NCBI GenBank assembly: GCA_009889625.1
Contig: WTZU01000008.1
Span: forward strand, 1 to 48,286
Source: Candidatus Hikarchaeia archaeon HikBin5
GTDB lineage: Archaea; Halobacteriota; Halobacteria; Halobacteriales; Hikarchaeaceae
DNA: 48,286 bases
Reading direction: 5' to 3'
Part shown: positions 18,139 through 27,886 of the stretch, in pieces
Numbering within the stretch: the stretch's first letter is position 1
Layout of the letters: each line of letters starts with the position of its first letter
The notes under the pieces: model-generated
Databases searched by the model: none
What the model saw: only the letters and a program-made list of their open reading frames with translations
Told to the model about the DNA's origin: nothing
Position numbers and translations under genes: made by a program

Positions 18139-19035
18139 CTAAAGAGACCCCATCAATTCATGAATTGTTTCAGGTTGGGCGGATGGAGAAATAGTCCATT
18201 CACTAGATAGAAGTGCATCACTGGGGAGTGTATTAAGGAATTTTTGGAAAGGTTCAGATCCAGAACATAAGATGGAATTGGGGATTCCAAATCCAAAATA
18301 GATATCAGAAAGGGATGCAGATTCCATGCATTCTTGAAGGGAATCGGTTGATCCAGTTATCAAATCAAATCCCAAATCTGCGGCAATTTTAATTTGGTGA
18401 GAAGAAGTTCGCTTGGTTATTACTATTCCAATGGCTTCGTAATGAGAAAGGATATTGGGCAAGGGAGAGACTGTTTGGGTATAAAGTGAATCTTGGACAG
18501 GTAGCCCATTTGGTGCAAGAATTGCAACCCCATCGGCTCCAGATTCTAAATAAGAGTTAGTAAGTAGAGATAGCGTTTCTTCTATGACGAAGAGGACCTC
18601 CTCATGGATAGATGGATCATTTTTAGCAGAAGTAGAAAGTAGAGAATTTGAGATAATTTCAGGACTGCAAATTCCAGCTATAATAGGACAATTGAGAGAA
18701 TTTTTTAATCTGGATATTACAGATAAAATTTGGGGGATTCTACCGCTAGTTAAGATAGAATCTATATTGATATCTAAAGCGTCTTCGATAGTTTTTATGG
18801 GACCGTCTTCTTGAGAAGGAGAATATCCCATCGCAGTTGCCTCTAGTGTTGTGTCAAAAGAGGTACAAATGACAGGGAGATTAAACAGATCTGCGGCATT
18901 ATATAGAGATTCATAAAGATTATTTTCACTATATTCCATTTCGATCGTGTTAAAAGAAGAGAGTTTTGCAGCGAGCTCATAGGTCCAGATTAGAGGAGAG
19001 GGGTTGTTTCCAAAAAGAGATATGAATGAGTCCAT
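18139..19035 (-). CDS. URO-D/corrinoid methyltransferase-superfamily-like protein, divergent
   Basis: TTLEATAMGYSP, PIIAGICSPEII, SYLESGADGVAIL patterns resemble the URO-D TIM barrel; short and without a clear HxC metal motif. Confidence 0.55.
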   Translation of the reverse strand: MDSFISLFGNNPSPLIWTYELAAKLSSFNTIEMEYSENNLYESLYNAADLFNLPVICTSFDTTLEATAMGYSPSQEDGPIKTIEDALDINIDSILTSGRIPQILSVISRLKNSLNCPIIAGICSPEIISNSLLSTSAKNDPSIHEEVLFVIEETLSLLTNSYLESGADGVAILAPNGLPVQDSLYTQTVSPLPNILSHYEAIGIVITKRTSSHQIKIAADLGFDLITGSTDSLQECMESASLSDIYFGFGIPNSILCSGSEPFQKFLNTLPSDALLSSEWTISPSAQPETIHELMGSL

Positions 19036-19049
19036 AATCTATATTGATT

Positions 19050-20360
19050 TTAAGAGGTTGAAGGTGGGCGAAGAAGCAATGCGAATCCACCTGCAACCAA
19101 AGCCAATCCGGCACCGATTAAGAAAGTTGCAGTCCAACCAGCAGAGACAACAAGCCATCCCGCGACGGCTCCGCCAAATATGCCCCCCCATACTTTTCCC
19201 GAGTAGAGAAGTGCATAGTTTGCAGAGGAATTTTTTGAACCATAATAATCTGCTACGACACTAGGGAAAAGTGTATATTGAGGACTCCAGAAAAATGTTG
19301 CTATGAAAACTGAGAAAATAAACCCAATACTAAAACTCATGTAGCCAAAAAAGAGAGTCCCGAGGAGACCCAATCCACAGAGAGAAAATGAAATTGCCAT
19401 TGCACGTTCACGGCTGAAACCAAGTGAGATTCCAGGGATGCGATCGTCGGATATGTATCCCACAACTAATCTTCCGACTCCGCCCGCGATGGGAAGTATA
19501 GTTGCAGATGCAGTTACTGCGGCAAATGTCAAGCCTAGATTTTCAGCTAGTAAGACTACTTTTGCCGTTAAGGTCAGGCCGGCGCCGCTTACTGCAACAA
19601 ACATGAAATACATTAACCAGAATTGCCATGTTTTGATCATTTGTCCGGATGTGAACTCACCAGGAGTGGATGGAGAGGGACTAGATTTTGTTTCGGGGGG
19701 AGAGCTAGTAGTTTTTGTTTTGAGCCAATTTTCAGGAGGGTCACGGAGGATCAATGCCCCTACCATAACCCCAATTAGTATCAATAGACCCATGTTTTGG
19801 AGAACGTCTGGATAGCCAGCTGCTGTTGCATTTACCCTGACATAGGGTATGAAAAGTGCACTTCCACCGGCGAATGCCATTGTTCCAATGCCCGTGGTGA
19901 GTCCTCTTCGGTCTGGAAACCATTTTAAGGCCGTGTTTACAGCGATGGTATAGATGATACCTACGCCTATTGCACCTATAGAATATAGGATATATATCTG
20001 CCATACTTCAGTTGCTTGAGAAATTCCAATATAACCTCCACCAGCTAGAATACCTGAAAGAAGAGTCAATTTCTGCGGGCCATATCTATCTCTCCACCAT
20101 CCAACGGGGAATTGAGATCCTGCTTGAAATATAACAAAAAGAGTGAATACTACGCCTAACACGCTTAGAGGAACACCCAAGCTAGATGCCATGGGACCTT
20201 CAATAGAAGACCAAACATATTGATAAGGACTTACCAAGCCCATCATTACTGCTGCGGCTATAATTTGCCACCATCGAGAAGACAAATATCTTCGTCCGAA
20301 TATAGTGAAACCTAATATTTCACTAGCCATGGCTGAATAATTGGGAGGAGAACTGTTCAT
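19050..20360 (-). CDS. MFS transporter, oxalate/formate antiporter (OFA)-like
   Basis: About 12 hydrophobic segments; QFPVGWWRDRYGPQK, GIGVGIIYTIAVNTALKWFPDRRGLTTGI, FFWSPQYTLFPSVVADYYG. Confidence 0.88.
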   Translation of the reverse strand: MNSSPPNYSAMASEILGFTIFGRRYLSSRWWQIIAAAVMMGLVSPYQYVWSSIEGPMASSLGVPLSVLGVVFTLFVIFQAGSQFPVGWWRDRYGPQKLTLLSGILAGGGYIGISQATEVWQIYILYSIGAIGVGIIYTIAVNTALKWFPDRRGLTTGIGTMAFAGGSALFIPYVRVNATAAGYPDVLQNMGLLILIGVMVGALILRDPPENWLKTKTTSSPPETKSSPSPSTPGEFTSGQMIKTWQFWLMYFMFVAVSGAGLTLTAKVVLLAENLGLTFAAVTASATILPIAGGVGRLVVGYISDDRIPGISLGFSRERAMAISFSLCGLGLLGTLFFGYMSFSIGFIFSVFIATFFWSPQYTLFPSVVADYYGSKNSSANYALLYSGKVWGGIFGGAVAGWLVVSAGWTATFLIGAGLALVAGGFALLLRPPSTS

Positions 20361-20415
20361 AATATAGAGAAACGGTCCAGATGCATTATAGTTACGAGTT
20401 GTGAAATACCAGGAT

Positions 20416-21003
20416 TTAGATTGTTTTGTTGTCCAATAGATTGTGGATAATGGTGATAGAATGGTCAGCGTGGAGAGAAATAGGACCCAAACTCATGGTT
20501 TTTTCAACATATTCTGTTAATATATCAGTCTCGAGAGGGGAGAAATTTTGATGGTCTGAAAGAATGAATATGGGTTCTTGAGGGAGGGAGAATGTATGAG
20601 AAGAGGATCCTTCTTCATCTAGATGAATGAAAGTTCCACTTGATTCTATAGAAGTTAGGAGAGATCGAAAGTTACGTTTGGAAATATAAATCCCAGGAGT
20701 GCTCTCTACTTCGATTTGACCAATTGTGTCCGGTATTTTTTCTAATGCTTTTTTTATCAAAGCTGCAATGCATCTCTCGTCAGGGTGTAGATAGCGTATT
20801 TCAGAGCCCTCGATTCGAATAGTAATTTGGTTTTGTAGCAAAAGATAGATGCGGGCATTGGATCGTGAAGCGTGTGAAATTAAGAGAGAACTTCCAACAC
20901 ACCTACAAAGTAGATCCATCCGCCCTCCGCTTCCGGGCAGATCGTTAAGGGAAAAGCCAGGGTCTATTGTTGCGGTGTGGCTTACTACTATAAATTGCCG
21001 CAT
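20416..21003 (-). CDS. trmY: tRNA (pseudouridine(54)-N(1))-methyltransferase
   Basis: MRQFIVVSHTA...LNDLPGSGGRMDLLCRCVGSSLLISHASRSNARIYLLL...LHPDERCIAALIKKAL is the TrmY signature. Confidence 0.92.
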   Translation of the reverse strand: MRQFIVVSHTATIDPGFSLNDLPGSGGRMDLLCRCVGSSLLISHASRSNARIYLLLQNQITIRIEGSEIRYLHPDERCIAALIKKALEKIPDTIGQIEVESTPGIYISKRNFRSLLTSIESSGTFIHLDEEGSSSHTFSLPQEPIFILSDHQNFSPLETDILTEYVEKTMSLGPISLHADHSITIIHNLLDNKTI

Positions 21004-21122
21004 AAAAATAATTTCATTACAAGGGGTAAATCTTCATCGGTGTAAATACAAGAGGTTGTAGAAAGATACCGGGTCGAATGCAGAATTACTTAAGTTTTAT
21101 CAATAATAGTGGTATATAGGAA

Positions 21123-22406
21123 ATGGATTTATTTGAAGAAGCTAGGAGGATAATAAATCAAGGGGAGATCTGTGATTCGTGTTTAGGACAAATATTTGCA
21201 GATAGGGGACATGGCTTAACTAATAGGGAGAGAGGGAATGCTTGGAGAACTATATTCGCGATGGAAAATGGTGAGATGGTGGATAGAGAAATGGATTGTT
21301 GGGTTTGTTTAGGGGAGGCTTATCGATTTGACGAATGGGCTGAGTTGGCAATAGAAGAGGCGGAGGAAATTGAATTTGAAACATATAAAATTGGTACTAG
21401 AATGTCCCCATTACTTGAGGAGAATAGTAAATTATTGAGGGAAGTTGTGGGCATCCCTATGGATTCTGGAGAATTCCTCAAAACAGAAATGAATCGGGAA
21501 GTTGGGAAGATAATAGGAGACAAAACAGGGAAAAATTTTGCAGCAGAAAATCCAGATGTGACAATATTGTTAGATGTTTCTAGCAGGGCAGTTGAAATCC
21601 AAGTGAACCCAATACTCATATATGGAAGGTATAAAAAATTAATTAGAGGAATCCCTCAAACTAGATGGCCATGTAGAAGATGTAAGGGAAGTGGTAGGAA
21701 TGCAGAGGGAGTATGTGAGAGATGTAAGGGGTCGGGGAAACAATATGAAGAGAGTGTGCAAGAATTAATAGATGTAAGTATAAATGAGATTTTAGAAGGA
21801 AATAGTTCTGCATTTCATGGAGCAGGTAGAGAAGATATTGATGCAAAAATGTTGGGCACGGGGAGGCCATTTGTAGTGGAGATTAAAAATCCCAAGAAGA
21901 GATCTGCAGATCTCCAGATACTGGAAAATAGAATAAATAAAATGGCAGTTGGAAAGATAGAAGTGGAACTAGAAGGGATTGTGAATAGAAAAATGGTATC
22001 ACATATAAAAGAACTATCTGCATCAAAAACCTACACAGTTGGAGTTAAATTTGAAGAGGTAGTCGAGGAGGAGATATTGCGAGATGCCCTTGGGATATTG
22101 GAAGGAGTTGAAGTTGAACAAGAAACCCCTACAAGAGTGGTCCATCGAAGGGCGGATAAAACGAGGGTGAGGAAAGTGTATTCTGCAAAGGGCAAGTCAA
22201 TGGGCGGTACAGGAGCAGAATTGGAAATTCACGGTGAAAAAGGATTATATATAAAAGAATTAGTGAGCGGAGACGGGGGTAGGACAAAACCTAATTTGGC
22301 AGAATTAGTGAAAGTAGGAGCCATGGTAGAAACATTAGATGTGATCTCAGTAGTGGCAGAGGAAGGTAGTTTTGATGTTCCAGAATATATAATCAGAAAG
22401 AAATGA
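21123..22406 (+). CDS. pus10: tRNA pseudouridine(54/55) synthase Pus10
   Basis: N-terminal CDSCLGQIFADRGHGLTNRERGNAW, WPCRRCKGSGRNAEGVCERCKGSGKQYEESVQELI, FHGAGREDIDAKMLGTGRPFVVEIKNPKKR, ELEIHGEKGLYIKELVSGDGGRTKPNLAEL. Confidence 0.95.
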   Translation: MDLFEEARRIINQGEICDSCLGQIFADRGHGLTNRERGNAWRTIFAMENGEMVDREMDCWVCLGEAYRFDEWAELAIEEAEEIEFETYKIGTRMSPLLEENSKLLREVVGIPMDSGEFLKTEMNREVGKIIGDKTGKNFAAENPDVTILLDVSSRAVEIQVNPILIYGRYKKLIRGIPQTRWPCRRCKGSGRNAEGVCERCKGSGKQYEESVQELIDVSINEILEGNSSAFHGAGREDIDAKMLGTGRPFVVEIKNPKKRSADLQILENRINKMAVGKIEVELEGIVNRKMVSHIKELSASKTYTVGVKFEEVVEEEILRDALGILEGVEVEQETPTRVVHRRADKTRVRKVYSAKGKSMGGTGAELEIHGEKGLYIKELVSGDGGRTKPNLAELVKVGAMVETLDVISVVAEEGSFDVPEYIIRKK

Positions 22407-22427
22407 AATGGGGGATTTAGAAAGATA

Positions 22428-23075
22428 ATGGCAATAATTGGTGTTGACGAAGCAGGAAAGGGACCGGTGATAGGATCAATGTTTGTTGTGGCTGCCCGAG
22501 TCAGAGCGCAAGAAGATATACCAGATCATGTACTAGATTCCAAAAAACTAACGCCTGAACGCCGAGAGTATATCGCGCAAGAGCTAATGGGGTTGGAATT
22601 TTTTTCGAGAGGTGTAGAAGAGGTGGGAATTGAAGAAATCGACCTCCCGAGCTCTAATATGAACGTACTAACTGCAGAAGCTCATGCGAGGGCCATATCA
22701 AGAGTTGTTGAAGAGGGAGATTGCATATATTTGGATGCGGCTGACGTCAATCCAGAGCGCTTTGCTGAGAGAGTTTTAAAAGGAATAGATGTGGAAGTTG
22801 AAATAATATCGGAGCACAAGGCAGACATGAATTATCCCATTGTAAGTGCGGCGAGCATACTTGCAAAGGTGATAAGAGATGCCCATATTATAGACTTGAC
22901 AGAAACCTATGGGAACGTGGGGAGTGGGTATCCTTCAGACGCCATAACTAGACAATTTTTGGAGAAATACATCAATGATAACGGGAGTTTGCCCGATTGT
23001 GCACGTAGATCGTGGAAAACGAGTAAAGATTTATTAGCAAAAACGGGACAAAAATCAATTGAAGATTGGAGATGA
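22428..23075 (+). CDS. rnhB: Ribonuclease HII
   Basis: IIGVDEAGKGPVIGSMFV, DSKKL, EHKADMNYPIVSAASILAKVIRD, GSGYPSD. Confidence 0.95.
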   Translation: MAIIGVDEAGKGPVIGSMFVVAARVRAQEDIPDHVLDSKKLTPERREYIAQELMGLEFFSRGVEEVGIEEIDLPSSNMNVLTAEAHARAISRVVEEGDCIYLDAADVNPERFAERVLKGIDVEVEIISEHKADMNYPIVSAASILAKVIRDAHIIDLTETYGNVGSGYPSDAITRQFLEKYINDNGSLPDCARRSWKTSKDLLAKTGQKSIEDWR

Positions 23076-23084
23076 CGGATGACC

Positions 23085-24620
23085 TTATTGTAGTTTAAGT
23101 AAAAATTTCAAGATATCGCCATATGCAGGACGTGTTACGAGGACCCCTATGAGTACGCCCAAGATAGTCACTATTGCAAATCCACGTAGATCCCCAAGTG
23201 AAAGTACGGCTAGGGGACTAAGCGCTACTATCGTTGTGATAGCTGCAGCCCCTATAATCCAAAAAGCTGCTCTGAAACGGTTTTGGAAGATTCTAGCAGA
23301 AGAAACAGAACCTTCTGCCATGACTTCGTCTGCAATGATTATTAGATCATCCACCCCAGTTCCAATGACAGCGATAAATCCTGCAATGTGAGAGAGATCC
23401 AATGCCAATCCAATCCCAGATGAAAATCCCAATAAGATGATAACTTCGGATAAGGCAGTTACCACCATGGGTAAAGCCACTTTTATATCACCATAACGAA
23501 TGAAAACGACTATGGCCACGGCTAAAATGGCAGTTAGCCCGATAAGGAATGAATAAATTTTGAAATTTTCGGCTAAGCTAGGAGATACGAAATTAATAGT
23601 CCCCGAATCTAAATCTAGTGGTGCGGGTAATGCCCCAGCCCGGAGATTGAGACGAAGGGAATCTGCATTGGTTCGGTTGTGGGAAGTCATAACGAAATTC
23701 TTGCTATTAACGAACTCCCCCTTTTCCATGGTGTTTGCAAGCCCAGAGGAGATTGATGCTGAATGAACTATCTCACCATCGAGAACTGTGTGGATACAAT
23801 ATCTGGAAGATATAGGAATTGAAGATATACATGAATTTGAGTTGCTTTGAGAAGAAAATCCATATTGTTGCAGATATGTCTGGAAATTATAAGCGCCATC
23901 TTCTGTCAGAGTTACAGGGACATGGGGCGAAGAAATAGCAACAGTAGGATCCTGAACAGTTCCAACTGTTGCTATGTCTTTCTGCGTCAATACAACTGCA
24001 ATTTTTGATTCTCCTGATTCGATGGGGAATTGAACTGCTATTTCAACTGACCCACGTTTTTCAACTAGTTTTTTTACTTCAGAGCTGCTGTAATTTGGAA
24101 CCTCGATTATGATAAAATTTTGACCAGATGGTGTCGTTGATTGTTGCACAGTTGCGCCAGTAAGGCCCGACTCATCAAATTTTTTATTTAGCACTTCAAT
24201 AGTGGTTTGACGAGTTTGTGGGGTGACACCAGGACGGATGTCACCAAAAGATAGATTGGCACTATCAAGGGAAGTTTCGAAATCTGCCGAGGGGATGTTT
24301 GCAAATATTTCAAATGTTCCAATTCCATTTGGTCCTATCTTAGCGTCGACGTCGCTTCGAGATAGAGAGGGAAATTGACTTAAAATAGTTTCTTCTACAG
24401 TAGACTCTTGATGCCCAACAAACGATACATCTTCGGCAGTCCAACCAACTATGGGTGCGCGTAGGCGAGTGCCACCAGAAAGGTCCAATCCATAACTTAA
24501 ATTTAGATCTAAACTATCAGAATTAGAAGAAGTGCCAGACCCTATCGGCGAGATGAGAAACACACTAGCCATAAGGAGGATTACTAGGGCGATAATACGC
24601 CAATTTGATCGAATATTCAT
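23085..24620 (-). CDS. secD: Preprotein translocase subunit SecD
   Basis: LSYGLDLSGGTRLRAPIVG, GTGVDDLIIIADEV; 4-bp overlap with secF. Confidence 0.92.
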   Translation of the reverse strand: MNIRSNWRIIALVILLMASVFLISPIGSGTSSNSDSLDLNLSYGLDLSGGTRLRAPIVGWTAEDVSFVGHQESTVEETILSQFPSLSRSDVDAKIGPNGIGTFEIFANIPSADFETSLDSANLSFGDIRPGVTPQTRQTTIEVLNKKFDESGLTGATVQQSTTPSGQNFIIIEVPNYSSSEVKKLVEKRGSVEIAVQFPIESGESKIAVVLTQKDIATVGTVQDPTVAISSPHVPVTLTEDGAYNFQTYLQQYGFSSQSNSNSCISSIPISSRYCIHTVLDGEIVHSASISSGLANTMEKGEFVNSKNFVMTSHNRTNADSLRLNLRAGALPAPLDLDSGTINFVSPSLAENFKIYSFLIGLTAILAVAIVVFIRYGDIKVALPMVVTALSEVIILLGFSSGIGLALDLSHIAGFIAVIGTGVDDLIIIADEVMAEGSVSSARIFQNRFRAAFWIIGAAAITTIVALSPLAVLSLGDLRGFAIVTILGVLIGVLVTRPAYGDILKFLLKLQ

Positions 24621-25477
24621 GGAGATCCCTCGACATACCAGCGTAAGAGGCTGAAGTTTAATAGATATGTGTTGAGTAAATCTACAATTAGGCCAAAAAT
24701 CAATACGATGCCAATAGAAGTCAAAAGGTCGACTCCGAATAAAAAGGAGGCAATGGTCATTACAGTGATTGCAGAGAGAGAAGTAAAGGTCATAGTGAGC
24801 CCGGTCCTCATAGCGTTGTAAGTTGCTTCATAGAAATTTCCTTTGCGTTTTAATATATGATTTGTGAGTAAAATGTCAGAATCTACGCTGTATCCGACTA
24901 GCATTAGAAGTGCCGCAACAGTACCTAAAGATAATTGAATCCCAATCACATTCATAATTGCAAGAGGGATTAGGATATCGCCTGTAGCAGAAAGTACTAC
25001 CGCTATAGAGGGGATTATTTTTCTGAATAAAAAGAAAACTACAATAGCCATGCCAGAAAATGCAATGGCGAGGCCAAAGAGGGCTAATTTTTGAGATTCT
25101 GCTCCAAAACTAGGAGAAGTGCTCTGAACGGCTAAAACATCGAAACCGGCATTGGTTGAAATGAGTTCTAATTGATCTGGTTCTATTTCTGATGCTTGGA
25201 ATGTGACTATATACGCATTGTTTTGACTAGCTATGGGGCGGATTGAATCGATAGGCCAGTTGAATGTTGAATAAATAGGATCAACACCTCCATCTGAAAT
25301 TATGGTAATTTCAGTTCCACCGGTGAATTCAATTCCGGGGTTGACGGGGGATCCAGTTACTGCATACCAACTACCTATTATTAAAATTGAAACTAACAGA
25401 AGAGTCAACGGTAGAGTGATGAGTTGCTTGTTCGAATATTTTCTGAGATTAAAAGATTCGACTTTGAACTCAAACAT
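24617..25477 (-). CDS. secF: Preprotein translocase subunit SecF
   Basis: PGIEFTGGTEITI, GYSVDSDILLTNHIL, ATYNAMRTGLTMTFTSLSAI. Confidence 0.92.
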   Translation of the reverse strand: MFEFKVESFNLRKYSNKQLITLPLTLLLVSILIIGSWYAVTGSPVNPGIEFTGGTEITIISDGGVDPIYSTFNWPIDSIRPIASQNNAYIVTFQASEIEPDQLELISTNAGFDVLAVQSTSPSFGAESQKLALFGLAIAFSGMAIVVFFLFRKIIPSIAVVLSATGDILIPLAIMNVIGIQLSLGTVAALLMLVGYSVDSDILLTNHILKRKGNFYEATYNAMRTGLTMTFTSLSAITVMTIASFLFGVDLLTSIGIVLIFGLIVDLLNTYLLNFSLLRWYVEGSP

Positions 25478-25585
25478 ACGAATTAGCGGTGTTAGTTAGA
25501 GCTCATAAAGCTTCCTACAACGAATTTATAAAATATTGGTGAAAAGAATGGCAAGAATTACGGTTGATCGATACCAAGTAGTGTT

Positions 25586-27385
25586 ATGGAAAAAATCCCA
25601 GAAAGATCAGAAATTGAGCAAAAATACAAATGGGATTTGGAAAGTATCTATTCAGAGGATGAGGAATGGAGACATTCACTAGAAAACGTAAGGAATCGTT
25701 TAGGTGAATTTGAGCCATATAAAGGAAAAGTCTGCAATAATGGAGAAACATTACTAGAGATACTAGGATTGGTAGAAGTGGTAGCGAGAGAAATGAGATT
25801 AGTAGGTTCGTATGCAAAGATGCATTCTGATGTGGATAAAAGAGACCAGAAATTTCAATCTATGTTGATTGAAGCTAGGTCCGTGGCAACAGAATTGGGT
25901 GGATTGACTAGCTTCATTGAACCAGAAATTCAAGAATTGGGTAACAAGGGGCTGGAATTGTTGCTAAAATCGAATGGAGAACTTGAAATATATCGTCATT
26001 ATCTATCAGAAATAATACGGGTGAAGGATCATGTTCGTTCGGCAGAGGTAGAAACGTTATTGGCAGATATGGGAGAGATATTTTCAGCACCAAACGAGAT
26101 TTATGGATTATTGATGCATGCAGATATGTCATTTCCAAAGGTGAGGGGAAATGATCAAGAATTAATCGAGATCACTCACGTGAATTTTACAAAATTCATG
26201 AGAGAAGGAGATAGGGAAACTAGAAAGAAAGTGTATCAAAAATTCTATCGAGAAATTGGGAAGTTTAGAAATACCATAGGTGCCATGTTGAAAAATAATA
26301 TCATCGTGGATGTTAAGAGTTCTCGTGCGCATAATTATGAAAATTCTAGGTCGGCTGCTATGAACGATTCAAATATACCAACGGAAGTATATGATGGGTT
26401 GGTAGAAACAGTTAGAGAGAATCTTGATGTTTTACACCGACATATAGAGTTAAAGAAGAAAAGTCAAGCTATAGAAAAATTAAAAATGTGGGATTTGTAT
26501 GTGCCAATGGTTAGTGGAGATAGTCCCGTAATAAAGTACGATCAAGCTATAGATCACGTAATCGAATCAGTTTCTCCACTGGGGGAAGAATATGGAGAGG
26601 TCCTCAAAGAGGGTCTTAATTCGAGATGGATTGATGTATATGAAAACCGTGGAAAATATTCGGGAGCATATAGTGGAGGGACTTATGATACAAAACCATT
26701 CATACTCATGAATTATCAGAATGACATTCAATCGATGTTTACTTTGGCCCATGAACTAGGGCACTCGATGCATTCTAAATTGACCAATACTGCTCAACCA
26801 TATATATATTCAGGATATGACATATTTGTGGCAGAGGTTGCGTCTCTTGTGAATGAAGCATTATTGACTGAATACCTCCTGGAAAATACAGAAGAAGAAT
26901 CATTTAGAGCTTATATTCTTGATGAAGCCATAGAGAGATTTAGAAGCACATTGTATAGGCAAACGTTGTTTGCTGATTTTGAACACCAAATTCATCAAGT
27001 TGTAGAATCGGGTGGTGCATTAGTTCCGGATAGGCTCGATGAAATATACAAAAATATAAAAAATGAATTTTACAAACCAATTGAGATGGATAAATACATA
27101 CAAAGGGAATGGATGAGAATACCACATTTTTATTATAATTATTATGTGTATCAATATGCAACGGGGATTTCAGCTGCAGTGAGTCTTGCTCGAGATATAC
27201 TAGACGGTAAAAAAAATCAAAGAGAGAAGTATATTTCATTTCTCAAATCGGGGTCGAGTAAATACCCTATAGACTTACTTAAAGAAACAGGAGTAGATAT
27301 GACCTCGAAAAAACCGATTGAAAATTCCATATCGGTTTATAAAAAATACCTTACAGAGATGGAATCAATTATAGAAAGTGAATAA
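25586..27385 (+). CDS. pepF: Oligoendopeptidase F (M3 metallopeptidase)
   Basis: HEXXH motif in FTLAHELGHSMHSKLTN; YATGISAAVSLA near C-terminus. Confidence 0.93.
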   Translation: MEKIPERSEIEQKYKWDLESIYSEDEEWRHSLENVRNRLGEFEPYKGKVCNNGETLLEILGLVEVVAREMRLVGSYAKMHSDVDKRDQKFQSMLIEARSVATELGGLTSFIEPEIQELGNKGLELLLKSNGELEIYRHYLSEIIRVKDHVRSAEVETLLADMGEIFSAPNEIYGLLMHADMSFPKVRGNDQELIEITHVNFTKFMREGDRETRKKVYQKFYREIGKFRNTIGAMLKNNIIVDVKSSRAHNYENSRSAAMNDSNIPTEVYDGLVETVRENLDVLHRHIELKKKSQAIEKLKMWDLYVPMVSGDSPVIKYDQAIDHVIESVSPLGEEYGEVLKEGLNSRWIDVYENRGKYSGAYSGGTYDTKPFILMNYQNDIQSMFTLAHELGHSMHSKLTNTAQPYIYSGYDIFVAEVASLVNEALLTEYLLENTEEESFRAYILDEAIERFRSTLYRQTLFADFEHQIHQVVESGGALVPDRLDEIYKNIKNEFYKPIEMDKYIQREWMRIPHFYYNYYVYQYATGISAAVSLARDILDGKKNQREKYISFLKSGSSKYPIDLLKETGVDMTSKKPIENSISVYKKYLTEMESIIESE

Positions 27386-27388
27386 AAT

Positions 27389-27883
27389 ATGTCAAAAGAG
27401 AAATTGATAATAAGAATTACATGTGGATCAGGGGTTGGGCCGACAGAAATCGCATCGTATGATGCTGCCCTTCATGATGCAGGGATAAGTAATTATAACT
27501 TAGTGCAAGTTTCGTCGGTCATTCCAAAAAATGCCAAAATAGAAGTAGTCAACGAAATGCCAAATTTAGGACCGTTTGGTAATAGATTATGGGTAGTTCA
27601 AGCGAAAACTACTAGGAGAAAAAATGAGGGCGACGCTGTGGCTGGCTTGGCGTGGGTAGAGAGTGAGAATGCCGGCATATTCTATGAATCTTCAGGAGGG
27701 GGGAATGAAGACGAAGTGAGGGAAGAGTTAATTCAAGGAATAGAATCCTGTAAAGAGCTCAGAAAATGGAAATTTGGAGAAACGAACATGGAGATAAAAT
27801 GTTCAAATAAAAATAAAAATGAATTTGTTACGTCAGTAGTAATAGGAATATATGGAGAAAGTGAGAGTATGTTTCGGAAATAA
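27389..27883 (+). CDS. pdaD: Pyruvoyl-dependent arginine decarboxylase
   Basis: GSGVGPTEIASYDAALHDAGISNYNLVQVSSVIPKNAKI (SS processing region), ENAGIFYESSGG. Confidence 0.9.
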   Translation: MSKEKLIIRITCGSGVGPTEIASYDAALHDAGISNYNLVQVSSVIPKNAKIEVVNEMPNLGPFGNRLWVVQAKTTRRKNEGDAVAGLAWVESENAGIFYESSGGGNEDEVREELIQGIESCKELRKWKFGETNMEIKCSNKNKNEFVTSVVIGIYGESESMFRK

Positions 27884-27886
27884 AAA

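Noticed and set aside
21661-21750. DnaJ-like CxxCxGxG zinc repeats suggesting a domain fusion in Pus10
   Set aside because: WPCRRCKGSG...CERCKGSGKQY is a normal feature of archaeal Pus10.
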